Shown here piece after piece: positions 1-10,801 of a stretch of 64,000 nucleotides of DNA (its first letter is position 1; the number at the start of each line of letters is the position of its first letter). A program made the translations under genes and the position numbers. The notes under the pieces were generated by a model. That model saw only the letters and a program-made list of their open reading frames with translations. It was not told the origin of the DNA and did not search any database. The stretch covers positions 1-64,000 of the forward strand of contig NZ_FNPL01000002.1 of NCBI RefSeq assembly GCF_900107305.1. The letters run 5' to 3'. This DNA is from Thermoactinomyces sp. DSM 45892 (GTDB lineage Bacteria; Bacillota; Bacilli; Thermoactinomycetales; Thermoactinomycetaceae).

Positions 1-61
1 TTCTATTTATATTTGTCCTTCTTCTTAGTAGCCATACGCTAACAGAAGTGAAGGCACTAAA

Positions 62-723
62 CTATAGGGGGACTATATATGGAGAGTAAAACCATACATC
101 CGAACGACAAAGCCGAAGCAATGGCGAGCGAAAACTATGAAATTTACAAGCGAGAGGTAATCCGTCTAGTATTTCCGAGGATCTTCCGAGAATCCAACGA
201 AGCGAATACGAAAGCCAAGCTCGCAGTAGGTGCAAAACGAGTAGGACGACTCCCGCACCGAGTAGTTGTTCGATCTCGTCATCTGTCAGAGGTTCAAATG
301 TATCCTCGTCCACCCTCATTAGGTTGATTCCTACACACGGATTCCTACTGATAACATTCTCCTTATAAAGTGAATTGAAAAATGTTTCAAGAATCGAATG
401 CGAACATTAGCCGTATAGGGGATAGACCAAACTCTCCTGTTCGCTCGTTATATCTTTCTTCGCTTAGATAGATGATGTATTCTCGAATGATTGCCGTGCT
501 AATATGATTAGCTTTGTTTTCAGACGGATATGCTTCGTTAAGCCAATCGAAGAAGTAATCCATAAGCAAATGATAGTCCCTGACGGTATTGGGCCTGACC
601 CCCCTCCGTCTTTTTTAGATTTACAAAGTAATCGAATGCTTTGTCGATCAGCATATCATAATTAGTAGAGGGTTCGATAAACTCCTGTCTTCTGGTGATG
701 ATTCGTTTTCCTTTTCTAGACAT
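62..723 (-). pseudogene. Degraded tyrosine recombinase (XerC/D-type integrase), N-terminal half
   Basis: Three open fragments in different frames together read as the start of a phage-type integrase. The first begins at the ATG at 723, behind an AGGAGG, with MSRKGKRIITRRQEF. It shifts frame in a run of six C at 599-604. The second holds the SAM-like core-binding domain (NHISTAIIREYIIYLSEERY). After at least two more frame changes near 350-405 the third gives YKENVISRNP and LMRVDEDTFEPLTDDEIEQL, the usual entry to the catalytic domain. Similarity fades below about 250, and the catalytic R, HxxR and Tyr boxes are not found, so the enzyme cannot be active. It lies next to tRNA-Arg, a common integration setting. 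The stretch from 1 to 61 shows nothing else. Confidence 0.75.
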
Positions 724-904
724 AAAAAATACGCCTCCTAGTGTGATTTCGCTGTAATAATCACGAAATACATCAGAAAGCGTATTATGGTCTCGTCCGA
801 AGAGATCCCATAGTCGCCTTGATTTTCGATCTGAAACCATGTGCTATCGAAGTAGCCTTATGAAGTCAGAACGTCAATAAAATCAAAGCATTCATTACTT
901 CTAC

Positions 905-975
905 GCGCCTAATAGGATTCGAACCTATGCACTTGGTTCCGGAGACCAACGCTCTATCCCCTGAGCTATAGGCGC
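905..975 (-). tRNA. tRNA-Arg (anticodon CCG)
   Basis: The minus strand folds into a full cloverleaf: acceptor GCGCCTA pairing with TAGGCGC, D arm GCTC...GAGC, anticodon stem TTGGT/ACCAA around loop CTCCGGA (anticodon CCG), and T arm ATAGG-TTCGAAT-CCTAT. No CCA is encoded. It is a single tRNA between the integrase remnant and rpoN. Confidence 0.93.
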
Positions 976-1178
976 ACATGAAATCAAATGAAATTATATC
1001 ATACCTATCTATTGAGAAACAAGGATATTTTCGCTTGATTTATAGGCGATAGTGTAGTTGTTAACTTTTGTTACATACGGGTAAGTCCGCTTTATGATAA
1101 GATGATTATAATGAAAGTAGCCTTGCAGGGTCTAAAGTTTGAATGATTCCCATTGCTGTGTAATTGGAATACCATATA

Positions 1179-1196
1179 TCACGAATTCATTCGTGA
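1179..1196. promoter_or_regulatory. Perfect 8-bp inverted repeat just upstream of the rpoN ribosome binding site
   Basis: TCACGAAT and ATTCGTGA are separated by only TC. The repeat ends five bases before the GAGGTGGAG Shine-Dalgarno of rpoN. It could be a DNA operator or an RNA hairpin that affects translation. A weaker symmetric pair (ATTCC...GGAAT) lies at 1145-1170. The function is inferred only from position. The rest of 976-1178 shows no convincing consensus promoter. Confidence 0.45.
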
Positions 1197-1211
1197 CTTG
1201 GAGGTGGAGAA

Positions 1212-2537
1212 TTGGCTCTTGAACTTGGGTTTCACTTACAGCAAGAACAGCGTTTACAATTGACGATGACCCCTGAACTGCGTCAATCCATTCAACTCCT
1301 TCAATACTCAGCTTCTGAATTAGCATTGTATATTCATGAGCAAATACAGGAAAATCCGCTTATTTCTCTGAAAGAAAAAACGAAGAATGAGGAATCGGTA
1401 GGCCTTTTTGGAGTTCGTTACACGTCGAAAAAGCAACGTTACGATCATCATAATCAGGAGCTGTATCAGGTCGAAGCAAGTCCGTCTCTTATACAAGAAC
1501 TAGAGGAGCAGTTACGATTGCTTCCTTTAACTGCTGTAGAACGAGATACTTGTTTGTTTCTGATTCATTCACTTGATGAACGTGGAATGATCGATTCCCT
1601 TTCCATAGAAGAATGTAAGCGCTTACAAAATTCTGAATCGCTTGTTTCCCGTGCGCTACATACGATCCAGTCTTTAGACCCGGCGGGAGTCGGTGCCAGA
1701 AGTGTATCGGAGTGTCTCGAACTTCAGCTTCGGAGAATGCAGGCGACGGAACTTGCATGTCAATTGGTTTACCATTTAGTGGAACTTGCCGAGCAACGGT
1801 ACAAGGAGCTCTCGATACGGTATCAATGTACTGTGGACCATATCCTATCCGCAGTAGACGAAATTAAACAGTGTAATCCTAGACCTGTAGCCCATTATGG
1901 AGCGGAGTCCCCACCATACATTGAGCCCGATATTCGTATTCATTGGGAACGAGAGGATTATGAGATTCAACTAAATGAGCGATTGATTCCGCAGATTGAG
2001 ATTCACTCCGGATATGATGAAAATACCTATCGTTTACTGAATGACTCGTCAAAAGAGTATGTACGCAGTGCTATTCAACGTGCGATCTGGCTAAGCAAAG
2101 CGATTGAACAGCGTCGAAAAACGATTTTATCTGTTACACAAACGGTAATTGAGCATCAACGTGCTTTTTTTGAGCGAGGAGAATTCTACCTTCGCCCTCT
2201 TAACTTACGCGAAGTAGCAGCGGAGATCGGGGTGCATGAATCAACGGTAAGTCGTGTCACCCAAAACAAATTTATCGAAACACACCGAGGGGTTTTCCCG
2301 TTTCGTTATTTCTTCCCCAATGGTATTACGAATCAACATGGTGTTGAGATGACAACAACCAAAGTGAAGAATCAAATAGCGGAATTGATTACAGACGAAA
2401 ATCCAGCCCAACCCCTATCCGATCAACTGATTTCTAATCTACTCGGACAAACGGGTATCGTCATCTCCCGCAGAACCGTAGCCAAATACCGAGAGGAGCT
2501 AGGGATTCCCTCCTCCACGAAGAGACGTAGGGTGTAA
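1212..2537 (+). CDS. rpoN: RNA polymerase sigma-54 factor RpoN (SigL)
   Basis: Sigma-54 directs RNA polymerase to -24/-12 promoters and needs an AAA+ activator to open them. The 441-residue protein shows the family layout. The glutamine-rich activator-interacting region I is at the N-terminus (QQEQRLQLTMTPELRQSIQLLQ, ELALYIHEQIQENPL). The core-binding region with LDPAGVGARSVSECL lies near 150-170. A helix-turn-helix (LREVAAEIGVHESTVSRVTQNK) lies near 330-350. The C-terminus carries an RpoN box variant, ISRRTVAKYREELGIPSS. The start is a TTG with GAGGTGGAG seven bases upstream. In Bacillales rpoN/sigL often lies just before cggR-gapA, as here. No sigma-54 activator is seen in the window. Confidence 0.95.
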   Translation: MALELGFHLQQEQRLQLTMTPELRQSIQLLQYSASELALYIHEQIQENPLISLKEKTKNEESVGLFGVRYTSKKQRYDHHNQELYQVEASPSLIQELEEQLRLLPLTAVERDTCLFLIHSLDERGMIDSLSIEECKRLQNSESLVSRALHTIQSLDPAGVGARSVSECLELQLRRMQATELACQLVYHLVELAEQRYKELSIRYQCTVDHILSAVDEIKQCNPRPVAHYGAESPPYIEPDIRIHWEREDYEIQLNERLIPQIEIHSGYDENTYRLLNDSSKEYVRSAIQRAIWLSKAIEQRRKTILSVTQTVIEHQRAFFERGEFYLRPLNLREVAAEIGVHESTVSRVTQNKFIETHRGVFPFRYFFPNGITNQHGVEMTTTKVKNQIAELITDENPAQPLSDQLISNLLGQTGIVISRRTVAKYREELGIPSSTKRRRV

Positions 2538-2557
2538 CGATGGAGTAATGGAGACAA

Positions 2558-2734
2558 ATGGAACTTGTGTATGGACTTGCATTACTACAAACAATTAATG
2601 AACAGAATTAGGTTCAGGGAATGGAGAGTTTGTTCGATACTTACGATGTTGATGAAGCGGATATCCCTCCCTCTGTTGGATCTGTATTTGAGCGAGACTC
2701 TCCTGCCCTCGACTACCCAATAGCGGATCAATAA
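2558..2734 (+). pseudogene. Short reading frame interrupted by an in-frame TAG; unknown product
   Basis: ATG at 2558 opens MELVYGLALLQTINEQN, then an amber stop at 2609-2611. The same frame restarts at the ATG at 2621 and gives 37 more residues (MESLFDTYDVDEADIPPSVG..., acidic) ending at TAA 2732-2734. Either a small gene carries a nonsense mutation, or only the second, 37-residue peptide is real, with a weak CAGGGA upstream. I do not recognise the family. It fills most of the gap between rpoN and the cggR promoter. Confidence 0.3.
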
Positions 2735-2810
2735 ACCTGCTATTTCAAATCACATAAACCAATCCCAGCCCCACTGCTAACGTTTTCAAAAAATAAAACA
2801 AAAAAATCCT

Positions 2811-2838
2811 TTGCATTTAACAGACTTTCCGCTAAAAT
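2811..2838 (+). promoter_or_regulatory. Sigma-A promoter of the cggR-gapA operon
   Basis: TTGCAT (2811-2816), 16 bases, then TAAAAT (2833-2838), each close to consensus. It sits about 40 bp before the CggR operator and 90 bp before the cggR start, as expected for a repressible glycolytic promoter. Confidence 0.6.
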
Positions 2839-2875
2839 GAAGGAGAAAAGCTTGGTTTTATTTTTTTGCTCTATG

Positions 2876-2908
2876 TGGGACTTATTTTGTATAACAGGGA
2901 CATAATAA
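2876..2908 (+). promoter_or_regulatory. CggR operator (two GGGAC half-repeats 20 bp apart)
   Basis: GGGAC occurs at 2877-2881 and again at 2897-2901, exactly 20 bp apart, the second followed by ATAATAAGTCCC. The known B. subtilis CggR operator has the same plan: CGGGAC-N6-TGTC-N4 repeated with a 20-bp period. It lies between the promoter and the cggR start, so bound CggR would act as a roadblock that fructose-1,6-bisphosphate relieves. The operator identity is inferred from the matching spacing and half-sites. Confidence 0.8.
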
Positions 2909-2927
2909 GTCCCTTGGAGGAGAGAAT

Positions 2928-3959
2928 ATGCGAACCCTTTTAACTCTTCAAAGTCAGTTATGTCCCGATTTACTTTCTGTCATGCACAAGAGATATACGG
3001 TTTTAAGACGAATCTATTATCTTCAACCGGTTGGAAGGCGTTCTCTTACCGTATCGCTCCAGATGACCGAACGAATTCTTCGCTCAGAGGTTGATTTTTT
3101 GCGTGAGCAGGGGTTGGTAAACATCGCTCAAGCAGGGATGACATTATCAGAGCAGGGGTTAGAGGTTTTGCAGAAACTTCAACCCTTTATAGAAGAGTAT
3201 CTGGGCTACTCACAGCTTTCGGAGGATCTGAAGAAGCGACTCAATATCCAAGAAGTCTGGATTGTGCCAGGTGACTCAGAGAATGATGAGTGGGCGAAGA
3301 AAGAATTGGCACGGGCTGGTGCTCAATTGATTAAATCCTGGGTCCGGGAGGATCAGGTGGTAGCAGTAGCAGGTGGATCCACTATGCAAGCTGTTGCTGA
3401 ATCGATGGGCCCTACTCCAACTTTCAGACGGACTACTTTTGTACCCGCGCGCGGGGGAGTAGGCGACGCAGTGGAACACGAAGCGAACTACATTGCTTCT
3501 CGCATGGCGAAAAACTCAGGTGGCCGCTATCGAATGTTACACGTTCCAGACCAGATTAGTGAAGAGGCATATCAGTTACTAACACAAGAAACACAGATTT
3601 CAGATGTGCTTCACATGATTCAAAAAGCAAGCGTGTTGGTTTATAGTATCGGGGATGCAAAAACGATGGCAGGTCGGAGAAAATATGGCCGGGAGTTTAT
3701 GCAACTACTTGAAGAGAAGCAAGCGGTTGGAGAGAGTTTCGGATATTATTTCGATCGGAACGGCACGATTGTCCATCGTACCAAGACAGCAGGATTACGT
3801 CTTCGTGACCTTCCGAAAGTGGGGCACAAGATTGCTGTAGCAGGTGGAGCAAGTAAAGCGGAAGCGATCGCAGCGATTTGTTCCGTATTCCCGCAAGACA
3901 CACTGGTTACAGACGAAGCTGCGGCACGCAAAATTTTATCTCAAAATTACCCGCTATGA
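2928..3959 (+). CDS. cggR: Central glycolytic genes regulator CggR
   Basis: CggR is a SorC/DeoR-family repressor of the lower-glycolysis operon, and fructose-1,6-bisphosphate is its inducer. The 343-residue protein has an N-terminal winged-helix region (HKRYTVLRRIYYLQPVGRRSL, MTERILRSEVDFLREQGLV). A sugar-binding domain of the phosphosugar-isomerase fold follows (VVAVAGGSTMQAVAESM, FVPARGGVGDAVEHEANYIASRMA, VYSIGDAKTMAGRRKY, KIAVAGGASKAEAI). The start is ATG with GGAGGAG upstream. It is first in the operon and lies directly behind its own operator, so it is likely autoregulated. Its length and domain order match the family. Confidence 0.96.
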   Translation: MRTLLTLQSQLCPDLLSVMHKRYTVLRRIYYLQPVGRRSLTVSLQMTERILRSEVDFLREQGLVNIAQAGMTLSEQGLEVLQKLQPFIEEYLGYSQLSEDLKKRLNIQEVWIVPGDSENDEWAKKELARAGAQLIKSWVREDQVVAVAGGSTMQAVAESMGPTPTFRRTTFVPARGGVGDAVEHEANYIASRMAKNSGGRYRMLHVPDQISEEAYQLLTQETQISDVLHMIQKASVLVYSIGDAKTMAGRRKYGREFMQLLEEKQAVGESFGYYFDRNGTIVHRTKTAGLRLRDLPKVGHKIAVAGGASKAEAIAAICSVFPQDTLVTDEAAARKILSQNYPL

Positions 3960-4009
3960 AATAAATAAGACAAAACTGACCGGGTCATACTACACAAGAG
4001 GAAACATAG

Positions 4010-5032
<1,023 letters not shown>

Positions 5033-5060
5033 GAATTAGAATGAATGAGTAGGGAATTTG

Positions 5061-5087
5061 GAAAGAGGAGAATCGTTCTCCTCTTTC
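5061..5087 (+). promoter_or_regulatory. Perfect 12-bp RNA hairpin between gapA and pgk
   Basis: GAAAGAGGAGAA pairs fully with TTCTCCTCTTTC across a 3-base loop. No T-run follows (TTCTTAATAAGG), so it does not look like a normal terminator. It ends about ten bases before the pgk Shine-Dalgarno. It may protect the upstream gapA message or dampen read-through, which would let gapA be made in excess over the later genes. That role is inference. Confidence 0.65.
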
Positions 5088-5109
5088 TTCTTAATAAGGA
5101 GGGGCATCC

Positions 5110-6303
5110 TTGAACAAAAAGTCCATCAAAGATGTTGATGTTCATGGAAAGCGAGTGTTTTGTCGGGTAGATTTTAACGTTCCGATGGAGCAAGGAAAGA
5201 TTACAGACGATACGCGAATTCGAGCAGCATTACCTACGATTCAGTACTTGATCGATCAAGGGGCTAAGCTGATTCTAGCAAGCCACTTGGGAAGACCAAA
5301 GGGAAAAGTAGTAGAAGAGATGCGTTTAACGACTGTGGCAGAGCGTTTAAGCCAATTATTAGGTAAAGAAGTGACGAAGGCAAATGAAGTGATAGGTCCA
5401 GAAGTCACAGAAAAAGTAGCAGAGTTACATAATGGTGACGTTCTCCTCTTGGAAAACGTTCGTTTTGATGCGCGCGAAGAAAAAAATGATGCTGAACTAT
5501 CTCGTCAATTTGCCGCTCTAGCAGATTTATTTGTTAATGATGCATTTGGCACCTCTCATCGTGCCCACGCTTCTACAGCGGGGATTGCGGATTATATTCC
5601 AGCAGTGGCAGGGTTCTTACTACAAAAAGAGCTAGAGATCTTAGGTAGTGCACTTCAGACTCCCAAACGTCCCTTTACCGCGATTATAGGTGGAGCCAAG
5701 GTTAAAGATAAAATCGGTGTCATTGAAAATTTATTGACTAAAGTGGATAACTTAATTATTGGTGGAGGATTAGCTTATACCTTCATCAAAGCAAAAGGTC
5801 TTGAAATAGGAAAGTCTCTTTTAGAAGAAGATAAGATTGAATTAGCTGCTTCGTATCTACGACAAGCAGAGGAAGCAGGGGTCCGTATCTATCTACCTGT
5901 CGATGTTGTGGTAGTAGATGAATTTTCCCCGCATCCGCCTATTGTGAAAATAGTGGATATCGATCAAATTCCAGCCGATTTGGAGGCCCTTGATATCGGC
6001 CCGAAAACATGTGAGTTGTATGCCGATGTGATTCGTTCTTCTCAGCTCGTCATATGGAATGGCCCGATGGGTGTATTTGAATTTGATCAGTTTGCACAGG
6101 GGACGAATACCGTTGCCAAGGCACTTGCAGAATCGGAAGCATTATCCATCGTGGGTGGTGGGGATTCCGCGGCTGCGATTGAGAAAGCAGGACTTGCGGA
6201 CGAAGTAGATCATATTTCCACAGGTGGAGGAGCCTCTCTAGAGTTATTAGAAGGCAAGATACTACCTGGTGTAGCAGTGCTAAACGATAAAGAAGTTAGG
6301 TGA
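5110..6303 (+). CDS. pgk: Phosphoglycerate kinase
   Basis: Transfers the acyl phosphate of 1,3-bisphosphoglycerate to ADP. The 397 residues are full length. Recognisable motifs are [19 protein letters not shown] near the N-terminus, [16 protein letters not shown] and [15 protein letters not shown] in the substrate domain, then [22 protein letters not shown] and [14 protein letters not shown] in the nucleotide domain. The start is TTG with AAGGAGGGG a few bases upstream. Third gene of the glycolytic operon; its stop overlaps the region just before tpiA. Confidence 0.97.
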   Translation: MNKKSIKDVDVHGKRVFCRVDFNVPMEQGKITDDTRIRAALPTIQYLIDQGAKLILASHLGRPKGKVVEEMRLTTVAERLSQLLGKEVTKANEVIGPEVTEKVAELHNGDVLLLENVRFDAREEKNDAELSRQFAALADLFVNDAFGTSHRAHASTAGIADYIPAVAGFLLQKELEILGSALQTPKRPFTAIIGGAKVKDKIGVIENLLTKVDNLIIGGGLAYTFIKAKGLEIGKSLLEEDKIELAASYLRQAEEAGVRIYLPVDVVVVDEFSPHPPIVKIVDIDQIPADLEALDIGPKTCELYADVIRSSQLVIWNGPMGVFEFDQFAQGTNTVAKALAESEALSIVGGGDSAAAIEKAGLADEVDHISTGGGASLELLEGKILPGVAVLNDKEVR

Positions 6304-6311
6304 TGACGCTC

Positions 6312-7082
6312 ATGCGCACTCCAATCATAGCAGGAAATTGGAAAATGCATAAAACGGTTAGTGAAGCCGTTCAATATATAGGAACGATCCAATCGAGTCA
6401 ACTTCCCGAAGATGTAGAAGCGGTGATTTGCGCGCCGTTTCTCACTCTACCTACTTTGCAAAATAAACTAGCAGGTAGTCCGATTGGTCTTGGAGCCCAA
6501 AATGCCCATTGGGAAAAAGAAGGGGCATACACAGGCGAAGTAAGTGTTCATATGCTTCAAGATCTTGGTGTGGGATATGTGATTTTAGGTCACTCAGAAC
6601 GTCGCACATATTTTGCGGAGACGTGTGAACAAGTAAACAAAAAAACCATAGCGGCTCTAAACGCAGGAATGACTCCGATCGTTTGTGTAGGTGAAACGAT
6701 TCAAGAGCGTGAAAGTAGTCGTACTTTTGATGTGGTTGCTTCTCAAGTGAAGAAAGCATTAAATGGCATCCCTTCTACTGAGTTACCTAAGGTGGTTCTC
6801 GCTTATGAACCTGTTTGGGCGATTGGAACAGGTCGGGCTTCTTCTGCAAACGATGCGGAAGAAGTGATTGCCTACATCCGTCAAACGTTGACACATGTGT
6901 TTGGTGCAGAGATTGCTGAGCAAGTACGAATTCAATATGGCGGCAGTGTGAAGCCAGAAAATATTGCTACTTACATGGCAGAGCCTAATATTGATGGAGC
7001 TCTGGTGGGCGGTGCTGCATTAAGTCCAGAATCATTTGCAGGACTTGTGAAGGCTGCGAGCAGGGTAGGTGAACAAGCATGA
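6312..7082 (+). CDS. tpiA: Triosephosphate isomerase
   Basis: Interconverts dihydroxyacetone phosphate and glyceraldehyde-3-phosphate. The protein has about 256 residues, with TIM-barrel landmarks: [13 protein letters not shown] (catalytic Lys), [12 protein letters not shown] (catalytic His), [13 protein letters not shown] (catalytic Glu) and [10 protein letters not shown] with [10 protein letters not shown] for phosphate binding. I place the start at ATG 6312, giving the family-typical [12 protein letters not shown] with AGGTGATG upstream. An in-frame GTG at 6300 would overlap pgk by four bases and is less likely. It overlaps gpmI by four bases, so the two are probably translationally coupled. 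Confidence 0.96.
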   Translation: MRTPIIAGNWKMHKTVSEAVQYIGTIQSSQLPEDVEAVICAPFLTLPTLQNKLAGSPIGLGAQNAHWEKEGAYTGEVSVHMLQDLGVGYVILGHSERRTYFAETCEQVNKKTIAALNAGMTPIVCVGETIQERESSRTFDVVASQVKKALNGIPSTELPKVVLAYEPVWAIGTGRASSANDAEEVIAYIRQTLTHVFGAEIAEQVRIQYGGSVKPENIATYMAEPNIDGALVGGAALSPESFAGLVKAASRVGEQA

Positions 7083-8617
7083 GCCATCCAAAACCAGCAT
7101 TATTATGTATCTTAGACGGTTTTGGTTTACGTTCTTCGGAACATGGAAATGCGGTGGCTCAGGCGAAGAAGCCTAATTTTGATCGCTATTGGGATCAATA
7201 TCCCCACACAACACTAGGGGCAAGCGGTTTGTCCGTCGGGCTTCCTGATGGGCAGATGGGGAATTCGGAAGTAGGACACTTAAACATCGGGGCAGGGCGT
7301 GTTGTATATCAAGAGTTGACCCGTGTAACTAAGTCCATTTCCGAAGGAGGCTTTTTTGAAAACGAAACCTTCCTAGGAGCGATTCGTCACGTAAAAGAGC
7401 ATCATACTCGTCTTCATTTGTATGGCCTGTTATCAGACGGAGGTGTTCATAGCCACATTGATCATCTATTCGCATTGCTTGAACTAGCAGCTAAAGAACA
7501 AGTGAAGGAAGTGTATGTTCACGCGTTTTTAGATGGTAGAGATGTGGCACCTGACAGCGCTGTCTCCTATATCAAGCGCCTAGAAGATAAAATCAAGGAG
7601 CTTGGTGTTGGAAAAATTGCGACTGTGCAAGGTCGTTATTATGCTATGGATCGCGATAAACGATGGGAGCGTACAGAGAAATCATATCGTGCGATGGTAT
7701 ACGGAGAAGGGCCTTCCTATACGGATCCGATCAAAGCGGTTGAGGAGTCTTACCATAAGTCGGTCTATGATGAGTTTGTGATGCCAACTGTGATAGTAGA
7801 TGAGAATCAAAAGCCAGTCGGTACGATTCAAGACCATGATTCCGTTATCTTTTATAACTTCCGTCCTGATCGCGCGATTCAGATTTCATTAGCTTTTACC
7901 AATCAAGATTTCCGCGGATTTGATCGTGGTAAGCGTGCCCCGAAAGATCTCTACTATGTGTGTCTCACCCATTTTAGTGAAACAGTAGGTGGCTACGTGG
8001 CATATAAGTCTACCAACTTGGACAACACGTATGGTGAAGTGATTTCCCAACAGGGCCTACGCCAGCTGCGAATTGCGGAGACGGAGAAATTCCCACATGT
8101 TACCTTCTTCTTTAGTGGTGGACGGGAGGATCCATACCCAGGCGAGGATCGTATTTTAATCAAATCTCCTAGTGTAGCCACGTACGATTTAAAACCAGAG
8201 ATGAGCGCTTATGAAGTAACAGACTCTTTGCTTGAGGCGATAAACAAAGATGTCTATGATACGATCATCTTAAACTTTGCCAATCCTGATATGGTTGGGC
8301 ATTCTGGTAAGCTAGAGCCAACGATTAAAGCGGTGGAGGCGGTTGATGAGTGTTTAGGTAAGATTGTGGATCTAGTCATCTCAAAAGGTGGTGTGGCCAT
8401 TATCACGGCTGATCACGGCAATGCTGACATGGTTATAGATGATAACGAAAGGCCCTTTACCGCCCACACTACTAATCCCGTTCCTTGTATTATTACTAAA
8501 GAGGGAGTAACGCTACGTGAGGGTGGTATCCTAGCGGATTTAACTCCAACTTTGTTAGATTTGTTGCAGGTATCGAAACCAGTGGAGATGACAGGTGCAT
8601 CTCTCATTCAAAAATAA
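7079..8617 (+). CDS. gpmI: 2,3-bisphosphoglycerate-independent phosphoglycerate mutase
   Basis: Converts 3-phosphoglycerate to 2-phosphoglycerate through a phosphoserine intermediate at a two-manganese centre. The 512 residues carry [12 protein letters not shown] at the start, the nucleophile serine in [14 protein letters not shown] (about residue 62), the substrate-domain DGRDVAP and [12 protein letters not shown], and the C-terminal metal site [13 protein letters not shown] and [11 protein letters not shown]. The start overlaps the tpiA stop (ATGA). Manganese-dependent GpmI enzymes of spore-formers are pH sensitive; whether this applies here is not visible. Confidence 0.97.
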   Translation: MSHPKPALLCILDGFGLRSSEHGNAVAQAKKPNFDRYWDQYPHTTLGASGLSVGLPDGQMGNSEVGHLNIGAGRVVYQELTRVTKSISEGGFFENETFLGAIRHVKEHHTRLHLYGLLSDGGVHSHIDHLFALLELAAKEQVKEVYVHAFLDGRDVAPDSAVSYIKRLEDKIKELGVGKIATVQGRYYAMDRDKRWERTEKSYRAMVYGEGPSYTDPIKAVEESYHKSVYDEFVMPTVIVDENQKPVGTIQDHDSVIFYNFRPDRAIQISLAFTNQDFRGFDRGKRAPKDLYYVCLTHFSETVGGYVAYKSTNLDNTYGEVISQQGLRQLRIAETEKFPHVTFFFSGGREDPYPGEDRILIKSPSVATYDLKPEMSAYEVTDSLLEAINKDVYDTIILNFANPDMVGHSGKLEPTIKAVEAVDECLGKIVDLVISKGGVAIITADHGNADMVIDDNERPFTAHTTNPVPCIITKEGVTLREGGILADLTPTLLDLLQVSKPVEMTGASLIQK

Positions 8618-9931
<1,314 letters not shown>

Positions 9932-9946
9932 GAGAAGAATGAAGAG

Positions 9947-9992
9947 GAAAAAAGCAATGCAGAGGGACAAGTCCTGTGCATTGCTTTTTTTA
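9947..9992 (+). terminator. Rho-independent terminator of the glycolytic operon
   Basis: AAAAAAGCAATGCA pairs with TGCATTGCTTTTTT around a loop that itself has a short GGGAC/GTCC helix, followed by T. It lies 16 bp after eno. Confidence 0.93.
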
Positions 9993-10008
9993 TAGAGAAC
10001 GGAGAGGT

Positions 10009-10341
10009 TTATATTTTCTTTACAAATTGAGATATTAACTTCATTGCTCCAAAACCATCTACTTTACAATCAATATCATGATCTTCATCAATTAAACGGA
10101 TATTTTTTACTCTCGTTCCCATCTTGATAACAGATGAACTTCCTTTTACCTTTAAATCTTTAATCACTGTAACAGTATCGCCATCCGTTAGAGTATTGCC
10201 GTGGGCATCCTTATAGACCTTTGTTTCTTGGCTATCTGAACCCTCGTTCCATTCGTAAGCACACTCAGGACATACAAAAAGATCACGATCTTCATAAGTA
10301 TATTTCGAATTGCATTTCGGGCAATCTGGTAACGTAGTCAT
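10009..10341 (-). CDS. PhnA/YjdM-like zinc-ribbon protein
   Basis: About 110 residues with the family plan: an N-terminal zinc ribbon [25 protein letters not shown], then an SH3-like C-terminal domain ([40 protein letters not shown] and [12 protein letters not shown]). The E. coli relative is labelled alkylphosphonate utilisation protein PhnA/YjdM, but its role is not established and no phn genes are nearby. The start at 10341 is chosen because AAGGAGG lies seven bases upstream; the upstream MCKKEGYT extension would place the start inside that ribosome binding site. Single gene, convergent with eno. Confidence 0.9.
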   Translation of the reverse strand: MTTLPDCPKCNSKYTYEDRDLFVCPECAYEWNEGSDSQETKVYKDAHGNTLTDGDTVTVIKDLKVKGSSSVIKMGTRVKNIRLIDEDHDIDCKVDGFGAMKLISQFVKKI

Positions 10342-10398
10342 GGTGTAACCCTCCTTTTTGCACACTTTATATTCAACACTATAGTCCTTTTTCCTTCA

Positions 10399-10427
10399 TT
10401 GATCAAGATTCCACTCTATGATAAAGT
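10399..10427 (+). promoter_or_regulatory. Probable sigma-A promoter of secG
   Basis: TTGATC (10399-10404), 17 bases, TAAAGT (10422-10427), about 38 bases upstream of the secG start. Confidence 0.5.
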
Positions 10428-10464
10428 AGAGTTAGATAGTTATGCGCAAGGGAGGTCACACATT

Positions 10465-10698
10465 ATGGCACTCGCTGCAAAAGTATTCCTTGCAGTTATT
10501 AGCGTCTTGCTGATCGTAGTTGTCTTGCTTCAGTCCAGCAAAAGTCCAGGTCTATCTGGTGTAATTGGTGGCGGTGCTGAACAAGTAATGGGGAAAGCAA
10601 AGGCACGTGGTATCGATGCCCTGCTAAACAAACTGACAGCCATCTTCGCAACTTTATTTATGATCATGGCGATTGTAGTTGCTTTCTTCCTGAAATAA
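10465..10698 (+). CDS. secG: Preprotein translocase subunit SecG
   Basis: A 77-residue membrane protein of the SecYEG channel that assists the SecA-driven export cycle. Two hydrophobic helices (VFLAVISVLLIVVVLLQSS and LTAIFATLFMIMAIVVAFFL) flank the conserved SKSPGLSGVIGGGAEQVMGKAKARGIDALLNK loop. The ATG at 10465 has GGGAGG nine bases upstream; the longer frame upstream lacks one and overlaps the promoter. In B. subtilis secG lies right before the est-rnr-smpB-ssrA block, whereas here about 20 kb of other genes separate it from rnr. Confidence 0.96.
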   Translation: MALAAKVFLAVISVLLIVVVLLQSSKSPGLSGVIGGGAEQVMGKAKARGIDALLNKLTAIFATLFMIMAIVVAFFLK

Positions 10699-10738
10699 TA
10701 AAAAAAGAACAAGGCATAAGAGCTTTGTTCTTTTTTTA
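10699..10738 (+). terminator. Rho-independent terminator of secG
   Basis: AAAAAAAGAACAAGGC and GCTTTGTTCTTTTTTT form an A/T-extended hairpin directly after secG. Confidence 0.9.
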
Positions 10739-10742
10739 TGGT

Positions 10743-10784
10743 TAAAAGCGAAAGTCTCCCTGGACAGGGGAGGCCTTCGCTTTA
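10743..10784 (-). terminator. Rho-independent terminator of the lipoprotein gene
   Basis: Read on the minus strand, AAAGCGAAGGCCTCCC pairs with GGGAGACTTTCGCTTT (with minor mismatch), then TTAACC. It lies 17 bp past the end of the 10802 gene. Confidence 0.8.
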
Positions 10785-10801
10785 GGAAATGGATGGTTCG
10801 A

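Noticed and set aside
79-327. 82-residue plus-strand frame at the window start
   Set aside because: It is the antisense of the integrase relic, with no family resemblance.
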